Shown here: positions 8,222 through 16,242 of the stretch, piece after piece
How positions within the stretch are numbered: position 1 is the first letter of the stretch
How the letters are laid out: each line of letters starts with the position of its first letter
Assembly (NCBI GenBank): GCA_902477765.1
Contig: CABSIM010000004.1
Span: 1-64,000, forward strand
DNA: 64,000 nt
Origin: an uncultured Clostridiaceae bacterium
GTDB lineage: Bacteria; Bacillota; Clostridia; Lachnospirales; Lachnospiraceae
Direction: 5' to 3'
Program-made: the position numbers and the translations under genes
Notes under the pieces: generated by a model
What the model saw: only the letters and a program-made list of their open reading frames with translations
Told to the model about the DNA's origin: nothing
The model's database searches: none

Positions 8222-8785
8222 TCATCCTTTCCGGGTACTCAGAAAACACTCCGGTTCGTGAGAACAGATCACTCCCACAGCCTGGAGATAGGAGTAGATA
8301 ATGGTGGTGCCCACGAATTTCATTCCTCTTTTTTTCAGGTCGCGGGATACGGCATCGGAAAGAGGAGAGGAGGTCTTTCCGGTCTCATGGATCACCTGAC
8401 CTCCTGTCCAGTGCCAGAGATAGTCAGAAAAACTGCCGGCCTCCCGGCGGATCTGCAGAAAGATCCGGGCATTTCCGACGGCGGCCTGTATTTTCAGGCG
8501 GTTCCGGATGATGCCGGGATCGTTTTTTAATTTTTCCATTTTGATTTCATCATAGGCACATACTTTTTCCGGATCAAAATCGTCGAAGGCCGTCCGGAAT
8601 GCATCCCGTTTATTGAGAATACATTCCCAGGACAGTCCGGCCTGAAAGGATTCCAGAATCAGCATTTCAAAAAGCTTCCGGTCATCATGGACGGGGACTC
8701 CCCATTCATGGTCGTGATAATGAATATATCGTTCATTTTTCGGATTGGCCCAGGGGCAGCGTTTTTTTCCGTCAGTCCATTCCAT
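8222..8785 (-). CDS. tag: DNA-3-methyladenine glycosylase I
   Basis: A 187-residue Tag-family glycosylase that removes 3-methyladenine to start base-excision repair. The N-terminal CPWA block, HYHDHEWGVP at about 23, and the FQAGLSW segment are conserved. The C-terminal VGVICSHEPEC carries the second Cys/His pair of the Tag zinc site. I chose the internal ATG at 8785 (MEWTDGKK) because AAAGGAG lies 6 bases upstream; the reading frame stays open 21 codons further without a site. Confidence 0.92.
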   Translation of the reverse strand: MEWTDGKKRCPWANPKNERYIHYHDHEWGVPVHDDRKLFEMLILESFQAGLSWECILNKRDAFRTAFDDFDPEKVCAYDEIKMEKLKNDPGIIRNRLKIQAAVGNARIFLQIRREAGSFSDYLWHWTGGQVIHETGKTSSPLSDAVSRDLKKRGMKFVGTTIIYSYLQAVGVICSHEPECFLSTRKG

Positions 8786-9000
8786 ATGTTTTTCTCCTTT
8801 TCTCGGGTTTCGGGATGTGAGGATATGATACGAAAATCCCTGCATCACGGTAAAAGGCGGATGATGCAGGGCATGGCAGCAATTTTAATCAGAGGACATC
8901 CGTATGGAAGCCTGTGTCAGATAAGGATATAGTATATCAGTTTACTGTCAAAGTCAAGAAAACAGCAAGATCCCCGTCAGCCCGGGAGGTATAAGGACTT

Positions 9001-9043
9001 TTAAGATTTGTTTCAGAAACAGTTAAGATTTGTTCTCTAAAAT
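9001..9043 (+). promoter_or_regulatory. direct repeats and -10 upstream of the lipid operon
   Basis: TTAAGATTTGTT occurs twice (9001 and 9023), exactly 22 bp or two helical turns apart, ahead of a -10-like TAAAAT at 9038-9043. No good -35 is present. Phased direct repeats that replace a -35 are typical targets of OmpR-family response regulators. A similar TTAAGATTT lies on the minus strand at 13192-13200 before the nearby response-regulator gene. Confidence 0.5.
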
Positions 9044-9087
9044 CTGGAAAAAAGAAAAGGAGGGGAACGCTTCTGGAACAGACAACG

Positions 9088-9657
9088 GTGTATAAATGGA
9101 TAACAAGAACGGGAACCGCCGCATGTATCCTGTTCTGCCTGTTTATGGTCCATGCGGCTCTCAGCGGAAAATTTCAGTCGGTGGAAAGTCTTCAGGAGTA
9201 CATACGGGGATTTGGCCTTATGGCTCCGGTGATTCTGATTCTGATCCAGGCATTTCAGGTTGTAGTTCCTGTTCTGCCGGGATTTCTGGGATGCATTGCA
9301 GGAGCATTGCTTTTCGGCTGTATGGGAGGATTCTGGTGCAATTACATCGGTATCAGCGCCGGCTCGGTTCTTGCCTTTCTTCTGGCACGGAAGTATGGTT
9401 CACCATTCGTGGACAAAATGTTTCCCGGAACAAAATATGGGGCATGGTCGGAAAAGCTGCGGCATACCAGAAGCTATGATCTGGTTCTTTTCCTGGCGAT
9501 CCTGCTTCCGCTGGCGCCGGATGACTTTCTGTGTTACTTTTCAGGACTTATAAAAATGTCGGTCAGGAAATTTGTGCTGATCATCCTGATCGCCAAACCA
9601 TGGTGTCTTCTGATTTACAGTTTCGGAACAGAAGTACTGACAAACGGGAGGGGATAA
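9088..9657 (+). CDS. VTT (TVP38/TMEM64/DedA-like) membrane protein
   Basis: A 189-residue polytopic membrane protein. The signature is the VTT/SNARE-associated core: PVLPGFLGCIAGALLFG around 67 and GISAGSVLAFLLARKYG around 91, a re-entrant glycine-rich pair found in DedA and TMEM64 lipid scramblase-like proteins. The C-terminal LPLAPDDFLCYFSGL matches the family's P.D...Y..G motif. The GTG at 9088 is 21 bases from the strong AGGAGGGG site, whereas an in-frame CTG at 9073 is ideally spaced, so the true start may be CTG. It heads the operon with pssA and psd, consistent with phospholipid handling. Confidence 0.85.
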   Translation: MYKWITRTGTAACILFCLFMVHAALSGKFQSVESLQEYIRGFGLMAPVILILIQAFQVVVPVLPGFLGCIAGALLFGCMGGFWCNYIGISAGSVLAFLLARKYGSPFVDKMFPGTKYGAWSEKLRHTRSYDLVLFLAILLPLAPDDFLCYFSGLIKMSVRKFVLIILIAKPWCLLIYSFGTEVLTNGRG

Positions 9658-9659
9658 AA

Positions 9660-10271
9660 ATGCTGGGATATTATAATTACACGGTGATTCTGACTTATAT
9701 GGGAATGCTGACTGCATTTACCGGAATTCTTGCGGCTCTGGGAGGAAATGTTTCCGGTGCGCTGTTGTGTCTGATGGCGGCAGGAATATTTGATATGGTA
9801 GACGGTCCTGTGGCGAGACTTGCAGAAAGAACGGAGGAGGAAAAGCGGTTCGGAATCCAGATTGATTCCCTCAGCGACCTCATCAGTTTCGGGGTTCTTC
9901 CGGGAATTATCCTGTATGTTTCAGAGGCAGGAAGCGGAGCTGGATTCTTTCTTTCATCGGTCTATGTTCTCTGCGCGCTTATCCGTCTGGCTTATTTCAA
10001 TGTAACGGAAGAAAAGAGGCAGAATGAAGAATCCGGAGAACGTACCTGTTATCAGGGACTCCCCGTGACCATGGCTGCAGTCATTCTTCCGCTGGCAAGA
10101 ATACTGGGAAACCGTACCGGACTGCCAGGCCTCAACCTGATTGCGGTACTGATTATGGCAGCGGCATTTCTGGCACCTTTTAAAGTGAAGAAACCGCGGA
10201 TTATGGGAAAGATCGCCCTGGCGGTTCTGGGATGCTTCGGATTCCTCCTGCTGGCGGGAGGTGCGGTCTGA
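9660..10271 (+). CDS. pssA: CDP-diacylglycerol-serine O-phosphatidyltransferase
   Basis: A 203-residue CDP-alcohol phosphatidyltransferase with about six membrane helices. The diagnostic motif D-x2-D-G-x2-A-R-x8-G-x3-D-x3-D is complete (from FDMVDGPVAR at about 43 to IDSLSD). Pairing with psd one base downstream identifies serine as the acceptor: PssA makes phosphatidylserine, which Psd decarboxylates to phosphatidylethanolamine. The ATG follows a GGGAGGGG site two bases after the preceding stop, and its TGA overlaps the psd ATG. Confidence 0.92.
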   Translation: MLGYYNYTVILTYMGMLTAFTGILAALGGNVSGALLCLMAAGIFDMVDGPVARLAERTEEEKRFGIQIDSLSDLISFGVLPGIILYVSEAGSGAGFFLSSVYVLCALIRLAYFNVTEEKRQNEESGERTCYQGLPVTMAAVILPLARILGNRTGLPGLNLIAVLIMAAAFLAPFKVKKPRIMGKIALAVLGCFGFLLLAGGAV

Positions 10272-11119
10272 TGGAAAGCGGAAAGAGAGGAGCCAGGTTT
10301 TTATACGGCACCTGTCCGGGAAGAATGTGTCTGAAGGTGCTCACGATTCCATGGATTTCGGAACAGATGGGAAGAATTCTGAATACCAGGCTTTCAGGAC
10401 TGTATATTCCTGTTTTTATCAGAAAGCATCATGTGGATATGACGCAGTTTGAAAAAAAGAAGTACCGCTCCTTCAATGACTTTTTCATGCGCAGACTGGC
10501 TCCGGGAAGCAGGAAAATTGCGGAGGAGGAGGAAAGTCTCATCAGCCCGTGCGACGGACGCCTTCTGGCTTACAGAATCAGCGGATCCTGCGCCATAAAG
10601 GTGAAAAATTCGGTTTACCGGATGGCGGATCTGCTGGGAGACGGAAAGCTGGCAGCGGAATATCATGGAGGACTGTGTCTGGTATACCGGCTTTGTCCGG
10701 AAGACTACCATCATTACTGCCATATTGATGACGGAATCATTGTGGGAAGACGGTGCATTCCGGGAATTCTTCACTGCGTGAAGCCCATTGCGACGGAAAC
10801 AGTCCCTGTTTATACAAGAAATACAAGAGAATATACGGTAATTGACACGGAACATTTCGGAACTATTATTCAGATGGAGGTGGGGGCCCTGCTGGTGGGG
10901 AAAATCTGCAACCGCACGGACCGGCTCTGTGTGGCCCGCGGCATGGAGAAAGGACATTTTGAGTTCGGCGGCTCCACCATCATCATTCTCTTACGGAAAG
11001 GGATGGCGGAGCTGAGGCCGGACCTGATTGACCGGAGCAGACGTGGAACGGAAGTAATGGTGCGAATGGGAGAGAAGATAGGAATTCAGGGAAAAATGGC
11101 CGGACAGGAGGTCAGATGA
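10271..11119 (+). CDS. psd: phosphatidylserine decarboxylase proenzyme
   Basis: A 282-residue decarboxylase that makes phosphatidylethanolamine. The FNDFFMRRL block, the SPCDGRLL block, the Y-H-H-Y-C-H-I-D segment and the C-terminal FGGST are all present. GGST is the self-cleavage site whose Ser becomes the pyruvoyl cofactor; many relatives have LGST. The ATG overlaps the pssA stop (ATGA). The gene runs convergently into the histidine kinase gene with an 8-base overlap, so no terminator fits between them. Confidence 0.93.
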   Translation: MESGKRGARFLYGTCPGRMCLKVLTIPWISEQMGRILNTRLSGLYIPVFIRKHHVDMTQFEKKKYRSFNDFFMRRLAPGSRKIAEEEESLISPCDGRLLAYRISGSCAIKVKNSVYRMADLLGDGKLAAEYHGGLCLVYRLCPEDYHHYCHIDDGIIVGRRCIPGILHCVKPIATETVPVYTRNTREYTVIDTEHFGTIIQMEVGALLVGKICNRTDRLCVARGMEKGHFEFGGSTIIILLRKGMAELRPDLIDRSRRGTEVMVRMGEKIGIQGKMAGQEVR

Positions 11120-12437
11120 CCGGAAACAGCAGACGTATGGAGTAGGTTTCCTGATCCATATTGACCTGACAGCTGCCATCCATCTGACTCATCATCCGGC
11201 GTATATTTTCCATGCCGACCTTGGTGCTTTCCACACCGCTTTTTTGTTTCATGATTTTGTTGGTGATTTCCATGCCTGCCATGGAAGGCTCATAGATAAT
11301 GCGGAGAATTACAGGAAAATCCGGATCGGCATATTTGACCAGATTGGAACTGATGTTATTCATGATTCTGGACAGATAGTCCATCCGGACATCCACCAGA
11401 ACGGACCGCCATTCCAGATCCGCCTGAACCGTGAAATTCTGATTTTCCAGATAGATGGCCATTTCCGAAAGATCATCCATAAAGGCACCCTGAATGGTAC
11501 GGCGTTCAGTCAGGGACTCTCCGGAAGAGGAGCTGCTGATCTGGCTGCATTCGAAGAGACGGTCTGAGAGGTCTTTCATCAGCGCGGCTTTGGACATAAT
11601 CTTTTCCAGATAATACTGTTTCTTTTCTTCGTCGGTACACACGTCGGACTGAAGAATCTGGGCGTACATGGTGAGAGCCGTGAGAGGAGTTCTCAGATCA
11701 TGAGCAATGCCGGTGATCAGAGCATGGTTGGCCTGTGCCAGGTCATTTTCTGCCTGTATATTGGACCGGAAGGAACGGCGGAGCTGTTCCAGCCCGTCGG
11801 CCAGATCAGCCAGTTCATCATGTCCCTGTATTTCCCCTGCATGGTCCAGGCAGCCGCCTTCCATGATGCCGATTTCTGTTCTGAGCTGGAGAATATAGCG
11901 GATCCTGCGGTTGATTCCCCAGAGAAAAATCACAAGAAATACCGCAAATGACAGGAAGATTTCAGCAATCAGTGTGTATGTATAAAAACGGTATTCAAAC
12001 ATTCCTATGATAAGTACATCGGCAGGCCCGTCGGCAAAGTAGATTGTATAATTTCCCTCTCCGTAATACATACTGCCGCCGTATTCATCTTCAATCAGTC
12101 CGATGGGGGAATACAGGAGGCGGTGATCCCTGTAGATTTCCAGGTAGATCAGACCTTCTTCTACAATCCAGGAAGAGAGCGCTTCTTCATCGTAAGGGGT
12201 CAGCTGTTCTTCCCGCACCAGTTCCTGAAGCTGTTCCACAGCTGCGGCTTCCATGTTTTTCAGATAGGATGAGTTCAGGAGAAAACGGGAAAGGGCCGCT
12301 TCAGAACAGATCTCCAGCAGAAAGAAAAAAAGCAGTCCGCTGAGGATCGAGGCGGCAAGGAGAAGCAGCAGTTCTCCCGCCAGACTCCGGGTACGCTTCC
12401 GGATGCAATTTCTGACAGAACAGAATAAATCAGCCAA
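11112..12437 (-). CDS. sensor histidine kinase
   Basis: A 441-residue membrane kinase. Helices at about 20-42 and 155-175 bracket an extracytoplasmic sensor of some 110 residues; a HAMP-like linker follows. The H-box GIAHDLRTPLTAL places the phospho-His at 246. The N-box (NNISSNLVKYA) is present, but the G1/F region is short and reads ITNKIMKQ..VGMENIRRMM, a variant seen in some Firmicutes VanS-like kinases. It overlaps the response-regulator gene by 8 bases and is its likely partner. Convergent overlap with psd suggests antisense interference between the units. Confidence 0.9.
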   Translation of the reverse strand: MADLFCSVRNCIRKRTRSLAGELLLLLAASILSGLLFFFLLEICSEAALSRFLLNSSYLKNMEAAAVEQLQELVREEQLTPYDEEALSSWIVEEGLIYLEIYRDHRLLYSPIGLIEDEYGGSMYYGEGNYTIYFADGPADVLIIGMFEYRFYTYTLIAEIFLSFAVFLVIFLWGINRRIRYILQLRTEIGIMEGGCLDHAGEIQGHDELADLADGLEQLRRSFRSNIQAENDLAQANHALITGIAHDLRTPLTALTMYAQILQSDVCTDEEKKQYYLEKIMSKAALMKDLSDRLFECSQISSSSSGESLTERRTIQGAFMDDLSEMAIYLENQNFTVQADLEWRSVLVDVRMDYLSRIMNNISSNLVKYADPDFPVILRIIYEPSMAGMEITNKIMKQKSGVESTKVGMENIRRMMSQMDGSCQVNMDQETYSIRLLFPVI

Positions 12438-13134
12438 TACGATACCCCTTTCCCCATATGGTGCAGATCCGTTTCGGATGCTGAGGATCCTCTTCGATTT
12501 TCAGGCGGAGTTTGCGGATATGTACCATGACAGTATTGTTTGAGGTGTAAAAAAACGGCTCTTTCCATACACTTTCATAAATATTCTGAGTGGTAAAGAT
12601 TTTTGAGGGATACTTCATGAGCAGAAGCAGAATCTGATATTCGATCTCCGAAAGGTCTGCTTTCCGGCCGTCTACTTCCACCACATTGGAAGAAGTGAGA
12701 ATGCGGATGCCGCTCTGTTCCAGCCATTCCTCACCGGAATCAGGCCGGAAGGAATGTTTGCCCTGGTATACCTGGTAACGTCTGAGAAGCGCCTTTACCC
12801 GCCCGAGAAGTTCCGCGTAGGAAAATGGTTTGGGCAGGTAATCGTCTCCGCCTGCCATCAGGCCCAAAAGCTTGTCAGATTCCTGGAATCTGGCTGTCAG
12901 AAACAGGACAGGTACATTGGAGATTTTCCGGATCTCTTCACAGGTACGTATACCTGAGATTCCGGGCATCATGATGTCCAGGATCACCAGATCCGTATCT
13001 TCCTGAAGAAGCTTCAGTCCCTGCATCCCGGAACCGGCTTCTCTTACAGTATAGCCTTCACTTTCCAGCAGGACTCTTACGCCCTCCCTGATATCAGCAT
13101 CATCTTCCACCAGAAGAATTGTTCCGTTGTTCAT
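12430..13134 (-). CDS. OmpR-family response regulator
   Basis: A 234-residue regulator. The receiver has the EDD pair (E10-D12), phospho-acceptor D53 (VILDIMMP), T80 and K102 (PKPFS). The C-terminal winged helix ends in the usual RGKGYRIG-like turn (WGKGYRIG). Its gene leads the kinase operon. A TATAAT -10 and an upstream TTAAGATTT box precede it on the minus strand, so it may activate itself and the lipid operon that carries the same box. Confidence 0.92.
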   Translation of the reverse strand: MNNGTILLVEDDADIREGVRVLLESEGYTVREAGSGMQGLKLLQEDTDLVILDIMMPGISGIRTCEEIRKISNVPVLFLTARFQESDKLLGLMAGGDDYLPKPFSYAELLGRVKALLRRYQVYQGKHSFRPDSGEEWLEQSGIRILTSSNVVEVDGRKADLSEIEYQILLLLMKYPSKIFTTQNIYESVWKEPFFYTSNNTVMVHIRKLRLKIEEDPQHPKRICTIWGKGYRIG

Positions 13135-13156
13135 ATGTCGTCCTCCTTTGAATTCT

Positions 13157-13200
13157 ATTATACATGGAGAGAATGCGGAAATACAAAAGAAAAATCTTAA
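13157..13200 (-). promoter_or_regulatory. promoter and possible operator of the TCS operon
   Basis: On the minus strand the -10 TATAAT lies at 13162-13157. The -35 at 17-bp spacing is poor (TGTATT), and a TTAAGATTT box at 13200-13192 sits just upstream of it, the position expected for an OmpR-type activator. Confidence 0.5.
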
Positions 13201-13268
13201 AAATTCTGAAAGACGGGAAATACACAGAATACGGACCCAAAAGTCCCCAACGAATGGAGGAACCCATC

Positions 13269-13988
13269 ATGGAAAAAGGAACCATACTGGTAATTGAGAA
13301 CAATACGGAAATACGGGAAACCATCAGGCTCCTTCTTCAGGCAGAAAACTACAGGATTCTGGAAGCCGGAACCGGAAAATACGGACTGGAACTTCTGACA
13401 CAGCAGACAGATCTGGTAATCCTGGAAATTGAAATGCCGGATATGTGCGGAATCCGGATCTGCGAGGAGATCCGGAAACGGTCAACGGTTCCGATCCTGC
13501 TTCTGACGGCAGGGAAGCTGGAAGACAAAAGCCTGAGCGCACTGGCTGCGGGGGGAGACGATTACCTGGTCCGGCCCTTTTCCTGCACGGAGATTCTGGG
13601 GCGGGTAAAAGCCCTTATCCGGCGTTACCAGATCTATCAGGGAAAAGATGACCGGATCATGCCTGAAGAAAAGGAATATCTGGAACTGTCCGGTATCCGG
13701 ATATTCAGAAATGCCAACAGGGTATTTGTAAGGGGAAAGGAAATCAGCCTCACGGATCTGGAATACCAGATTCTCAGACTTCTGATGCAGAATCCGGGAA
13801 AGATTTTTTCCGCTAGGAATCTGTATGAAAGCATCTGGGGAGAATCCTATTCCTATACCTGTAGCAGCACGGTGATGGTCCATATACGGAGACTGAGAGT
13901 CAAGATAGAAAAGAACCCCCAGATCCCGGAGTACATCAATACCATATGGGGCCGGGGGTACCGGTTTGAACAGAGAAGGTTCGTTTAA
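13269..13988 (+). CDS. OmpR-type regulator with degenerate receiver
   Basis: A 239-residue paralogue of the divergent regulator (about half the residues match by eye). The receiver keeps its fold but has lost its chemistry: the acidic pair is N11-N12, the phospho-acceptor is E53 (VILEIEMP), and the conserved Lys is R102 (VRPFS). T80 remains. The winged-helix domain is intact, ending WGRGYRF. Such atypical receivers act without phosphorylation, and Glu at the acceptor can mimic the active state. No kinase accompanies it. The ATG at 13269 follows ATGGAGGA and matches the start of the paralogue. Confidence 0.85.
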   Translation: MEKGTILVIENNTEIRETIRLLLQAENYRILEAGTGKYGLELLTQQTDLVILEIEMPDMCGIRICEEIRKRSTVPILLLTAGKLEDKSLSALAAGGDDYLVRPFSCTEILGRVKALIRRYQIYQGKDDRIMPEEKEYLELSGIRIFRNANRVFVRGKEISLTDLEYQILRLLMQNPGKIFSARNLYESIWGESYSYTCSSTVMVHIRRLRVKIEKNPQIPEYINTIWGRGYRFEQRRFV

Positions 13989-14056
13989 GGGAACGTATCC
14001 GAAGGGGCTTTCACCGGAAATGCCGGAAGCACAGAGGCGATGGGAAACAGCAGATA

Positions 14057-14791
14057 TTATGATCCGGAGGACCCGGCCGGCCGGAACAGAGAAGAAAATA
14101 ACCGTCCGTACAGGCGGTCAAAACCGGTTTTGTGCACTGCATGCCAGCCAAACTCCGCGGCAAGGATTCCACCGGCCACATCCACGAGCACATGCTGTCT
14201 TGTGGTCAGGGTGGAGATACATACGGCTGCCGCCATGAAAAAGGAAAAGACTCTGTAAGCCTTGGGGAAACGGCTCTGATTCCGGACACCGATGAAGCAG
14301 AGCCAGCTGACCAGACAGTGGATGGACGGAAACAGATTGTCCGCCGCATCAATCTGATACAGGCGAATGAGGCCCTGAGACCAGAAATCATGCGCCTGTA
14401 TGACAGGACGCAGGTTGGTGGTGGGAACCAGGATAAAAAAGAACAGGCATATGGCTTTTGCAAGGAAATCTGCACTGAAAAAGCGGTATGCCTGTTCCTT
14501 TTCCAGTCCTGCGCAGAGGATGTACTGGATCGTCCAGAACAGATAACATCCCAGGTAAACGGACAGAGTCCAGGGAATCACCGGGATTTTCAGATCCAGC
14601 CAGGTGGTAAAGTCATAATGAAAAGCATCCTTCATTAAAAAGCGGGAACCGCAGTAAACCAGCTGATTCCAAAGAAGCGCAGAAATGAGGGGAAATCCCA
14701 TTCCTTCGGGGATAAATCTTGGAAGACACAAACAGAATACCTCCTGAGTAAGTTTTATCCCATCATAATCCATGGAGGCGAAAAAAGCCAT
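14057..14791 (-). CDS. PAP2-family membrane phosphatase
   Basis: A 244-residue membrane protein with about six helices and the PAP2 phosphatase motifs. The motif-2 core FPSIHCLVSW is near residue 154 and the motif-3 segment TTRQHVLVDVAGG near 200, supplying the two catalytic His and the Asp. The first motif (KxxxxxxRP) appears as PTTNLRPV. Likely substrates are phosphatidic acid or undecaprenyl-pyrophosphate-like lipids, or inositol-type transfer. The nearby pssA-psd operon supports a role in lipid metabolism. Confidence 0.8.
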   Translation of the reverse strand: MAFFASMDYDGIKLTQEVFCLCLPRFIPEGMGFPLISALLWNQLVYCGSRFLMKDAFHYDFTTWLDLKIPVIPWTLSVYLGCYLFWTIQYILCAGLEKEQAYRFFSADFLAKAICLFFFILVPTTNLRPVIQAHDFWSQGLIRLYQIDAADNLFPSIHCLVSWLCFIGVRNQSRFPKAYRVFSFFMAAAVCISTLTTRQHVLVDVAGGILAAEFGWHAVHKTGFDRLYGRLFSSLFRPAGSSGS

Positions 14792-14820
14792 CAGATTAAG
14801 AATTCTTCAGAAACACAGAG

Positions 14821-14855
14821 AAAATCCCCTGTCCGTTTCCGGGCAGGGGAAAAAT
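14821..14855 (-). terminator. Rho-independent terminator (bidirectional look)
   Basis: Stem CCCCTGTCCG / CGGGCAGGGG (14826-14849, one wobble) flanked by A-rich and T-rich sequence on both sides. It directly follows the stop of the leftward VOC gene. Confidence 0.8.
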
Positions 14856-15259
14856 TATGATTCTGCAGCCGGCTGAAGAAGCTCCAGAAGCTCTCCGTCA
14901 GGGCCGGTAAAGAAAATATTGCGGATACCGCCGAAAATAGGCATGGTCATGGGAGATTCCGTGCGGAAACTGCAGATACCTGCTGCTTTCAGATCAGAGA
15001 CTGCGGCGTCAATATCATCCACCTGAATGGCAATATGGGGAAACATTCCGCTTCCGGAGATTTCCGTGCCGTCATGGGATTCGATGATCTCAAGACAGAA
15101 TCCGGGGAGCTGAACAAGGGCCAGATAATTGATGCCGGAGGGCTTTACAGAGTCAGCGCGGCCTGTAAGGCGGCCTCCCAGTGTCTGATAGAAACGGACG
15201 GATCGCTCCAGATCCGAGGTGTAAAGTGCGATATGGGCAAGACCGGTAAAATGTTTCAT
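14855..15259 (-). CDS. VOC-family (glyoxalase/bleomycin-resistance fold) protein
   Basis: A 134-residue vicinal-oxygen-chelate protein with two beta-alpha-beta-beta-beta modules. The N-terminal FTGLAHIALYTSDLERSVRFY gives the first metal ligand (H) and the C-terminal FFTGPDGELLELLQP the last (E), as in lactoylglutathione lyase. The second module has FPHIAIQVDDID. Substrate cannot be told from sequence; it may be methylglyoxal-type or another small molecule. The ATG at 15259 follows AAAGGAG; the upstream ATG lacks a site. Confidence 0.82.
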   Translation of the reverse strand: MKHFTGLAHIALYTSDLERSVRFYQTLGGRLTGRADSVKPSGINYLALVQLPGFCLEIIESHDGTEISGSGMFPHIAIQVDDIDAAVSDLKAAGICSFRTESPMTMPIFGGIRNIFFTGPDGELLELLQPAAES

Positions 15260-15301
15260 AAACTCTCCTTTCATGGAACCAGAATTCAGGGAAGAACAGG
15301 A

Positions 15302-16108
15302 TCAGAAGGGCTTGGTGAAGAAAACGTCGGTTCTGGGCCGTACCAGGAAGCGCTCGGCAAGCCAGTCGCCTTTCCGTTCAAAAGAGACGAATTCATATCC
15401 TGCCCGGTCATTATAGGCCAGAGCACCGTTCAGAAGATCACAGCCTGTTTTCAGGGAATCAGCAGTAAACTGGGGAACTCCGCAGACAGAGGCAGTGTAG
15501 CTTCCATGCACATGTCCTGTGAAAATCCCCGTAATTTTCCCGCTGCCAAGCAGCCGGGAAAGCCGTTCGGTCATCATCAGGCTCATGGGACCGGCTGCGG
15601 CCATGACAGGATGATGAACCAGAAGAAAAGCCCCGCGGGCCGGGGTCCTTAAAAGCTGATCCTCCAGATAATCCAGGGAATCATCACTGAGAAAACCTTC
15701 CAGACCGCGTTCATATGCACTGTCCAGGGAAATGAAACGGAATCCCTTGACGGACAGAACGGTCTGGTAAGGAGCGCCGGCATTTTCTCCGGAAACGGAC
15801 TCTTCCAGAAAGCCTTCCCGGAAAGCGGAACGGATATCGTGATTTCCCATGGTGCAGAGCACAGGAACACCGGGCAGCAGAGAATCAAACTGTTCTTTCA
15901 GATACCGGTAAGCGCCGGCATCTCCTTCGTGGGTCAGATCGCCGGTGACAAGAAGAATGTCGGGGTGTTTTCCGGACAGGGATTTCAGACAGCGTTCCAG
16001 ATGTTCTTCCACATCCAGGCCTTTTTCTCTCAGCATTGTGGATATCTGGCTGAAATCACCGGGGTTATAGTGGATATCGCTGATATGGGCGATGCGTACA
16101 GAATTCAT
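15302..16108 (-). CDS. calcineurin-like metallophosphoesterase
   Basis: A 268-residue soluble phosphoesterase with all metal-binding motifs in order: DIHYNP near 11, GDLTHEG near 57, GNHD near 92, VHHPV near 172 and GHVHG near 205. It resembles the CpdA/Icc class that hydrolyses cyclic nucleotides and related phosphodiesters, but the substrate is unknown. It lies 40 bases upstream of the VOC gene in the same direction, possibly one transcript. Confidence 0.85.
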   Translation of the reverse strand: MNSVRIAHISDIHYNPGDFSQISTMLREKGLDVEEHLERCLKSLSGKHPDILLVTGDLTHEGDAGAYRYLKEQFDSLLPGVPVLCTMGNHDIRSAFREGFLEESVSGENAGAPYQTVLSVKGFRFISLDSAYERGLEGFLSDDSLDYLEDQLLRTPARGAFLLVHHPVMAAAGPMSLMMTERLSRLLGSGKITGIFTGHVHGSYTASVCGVPQFTADSLKTGCDLLNGALAYNDRAGYEFVSFERKGDWLAERFLVRPRTDVFFTKPF

Positions 16109-16204
16109 TGTCTCACTCCTTTTTCAGAGATTCCGATGGTTCTGTTTACAGTATAATATTGGCTGAAGCGAAACTCAACCGGAAATTGGAAATGAAATTA
16201 CCAA

Positions 16205-16233
16205 TCGACGGGAACTGCAAACTGTGTTATACT
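16205..16233 (+). promoter_or_regulatory. promoter giving a leaderless exonuclease mRNA
   Basis: TATACT at 16228-16233 and TCGACG at 16205-16210 with a 17-base spacer. The expected transcription start (about 16240) is only a few bases before the ATG at 16243, and no Shine-Dalgarno sequence is present. Confidence 0.6.
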
Positions 16234-16242
16234 TGAAACATT

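Noticed and set aside
11112..12437. Kinase taken as inactive because of its unusual G1 region
   Set aside because: H-box, N-box and a G2-like VGMENIRRMM are present; this variant occurs in working Firmicutes kinases.
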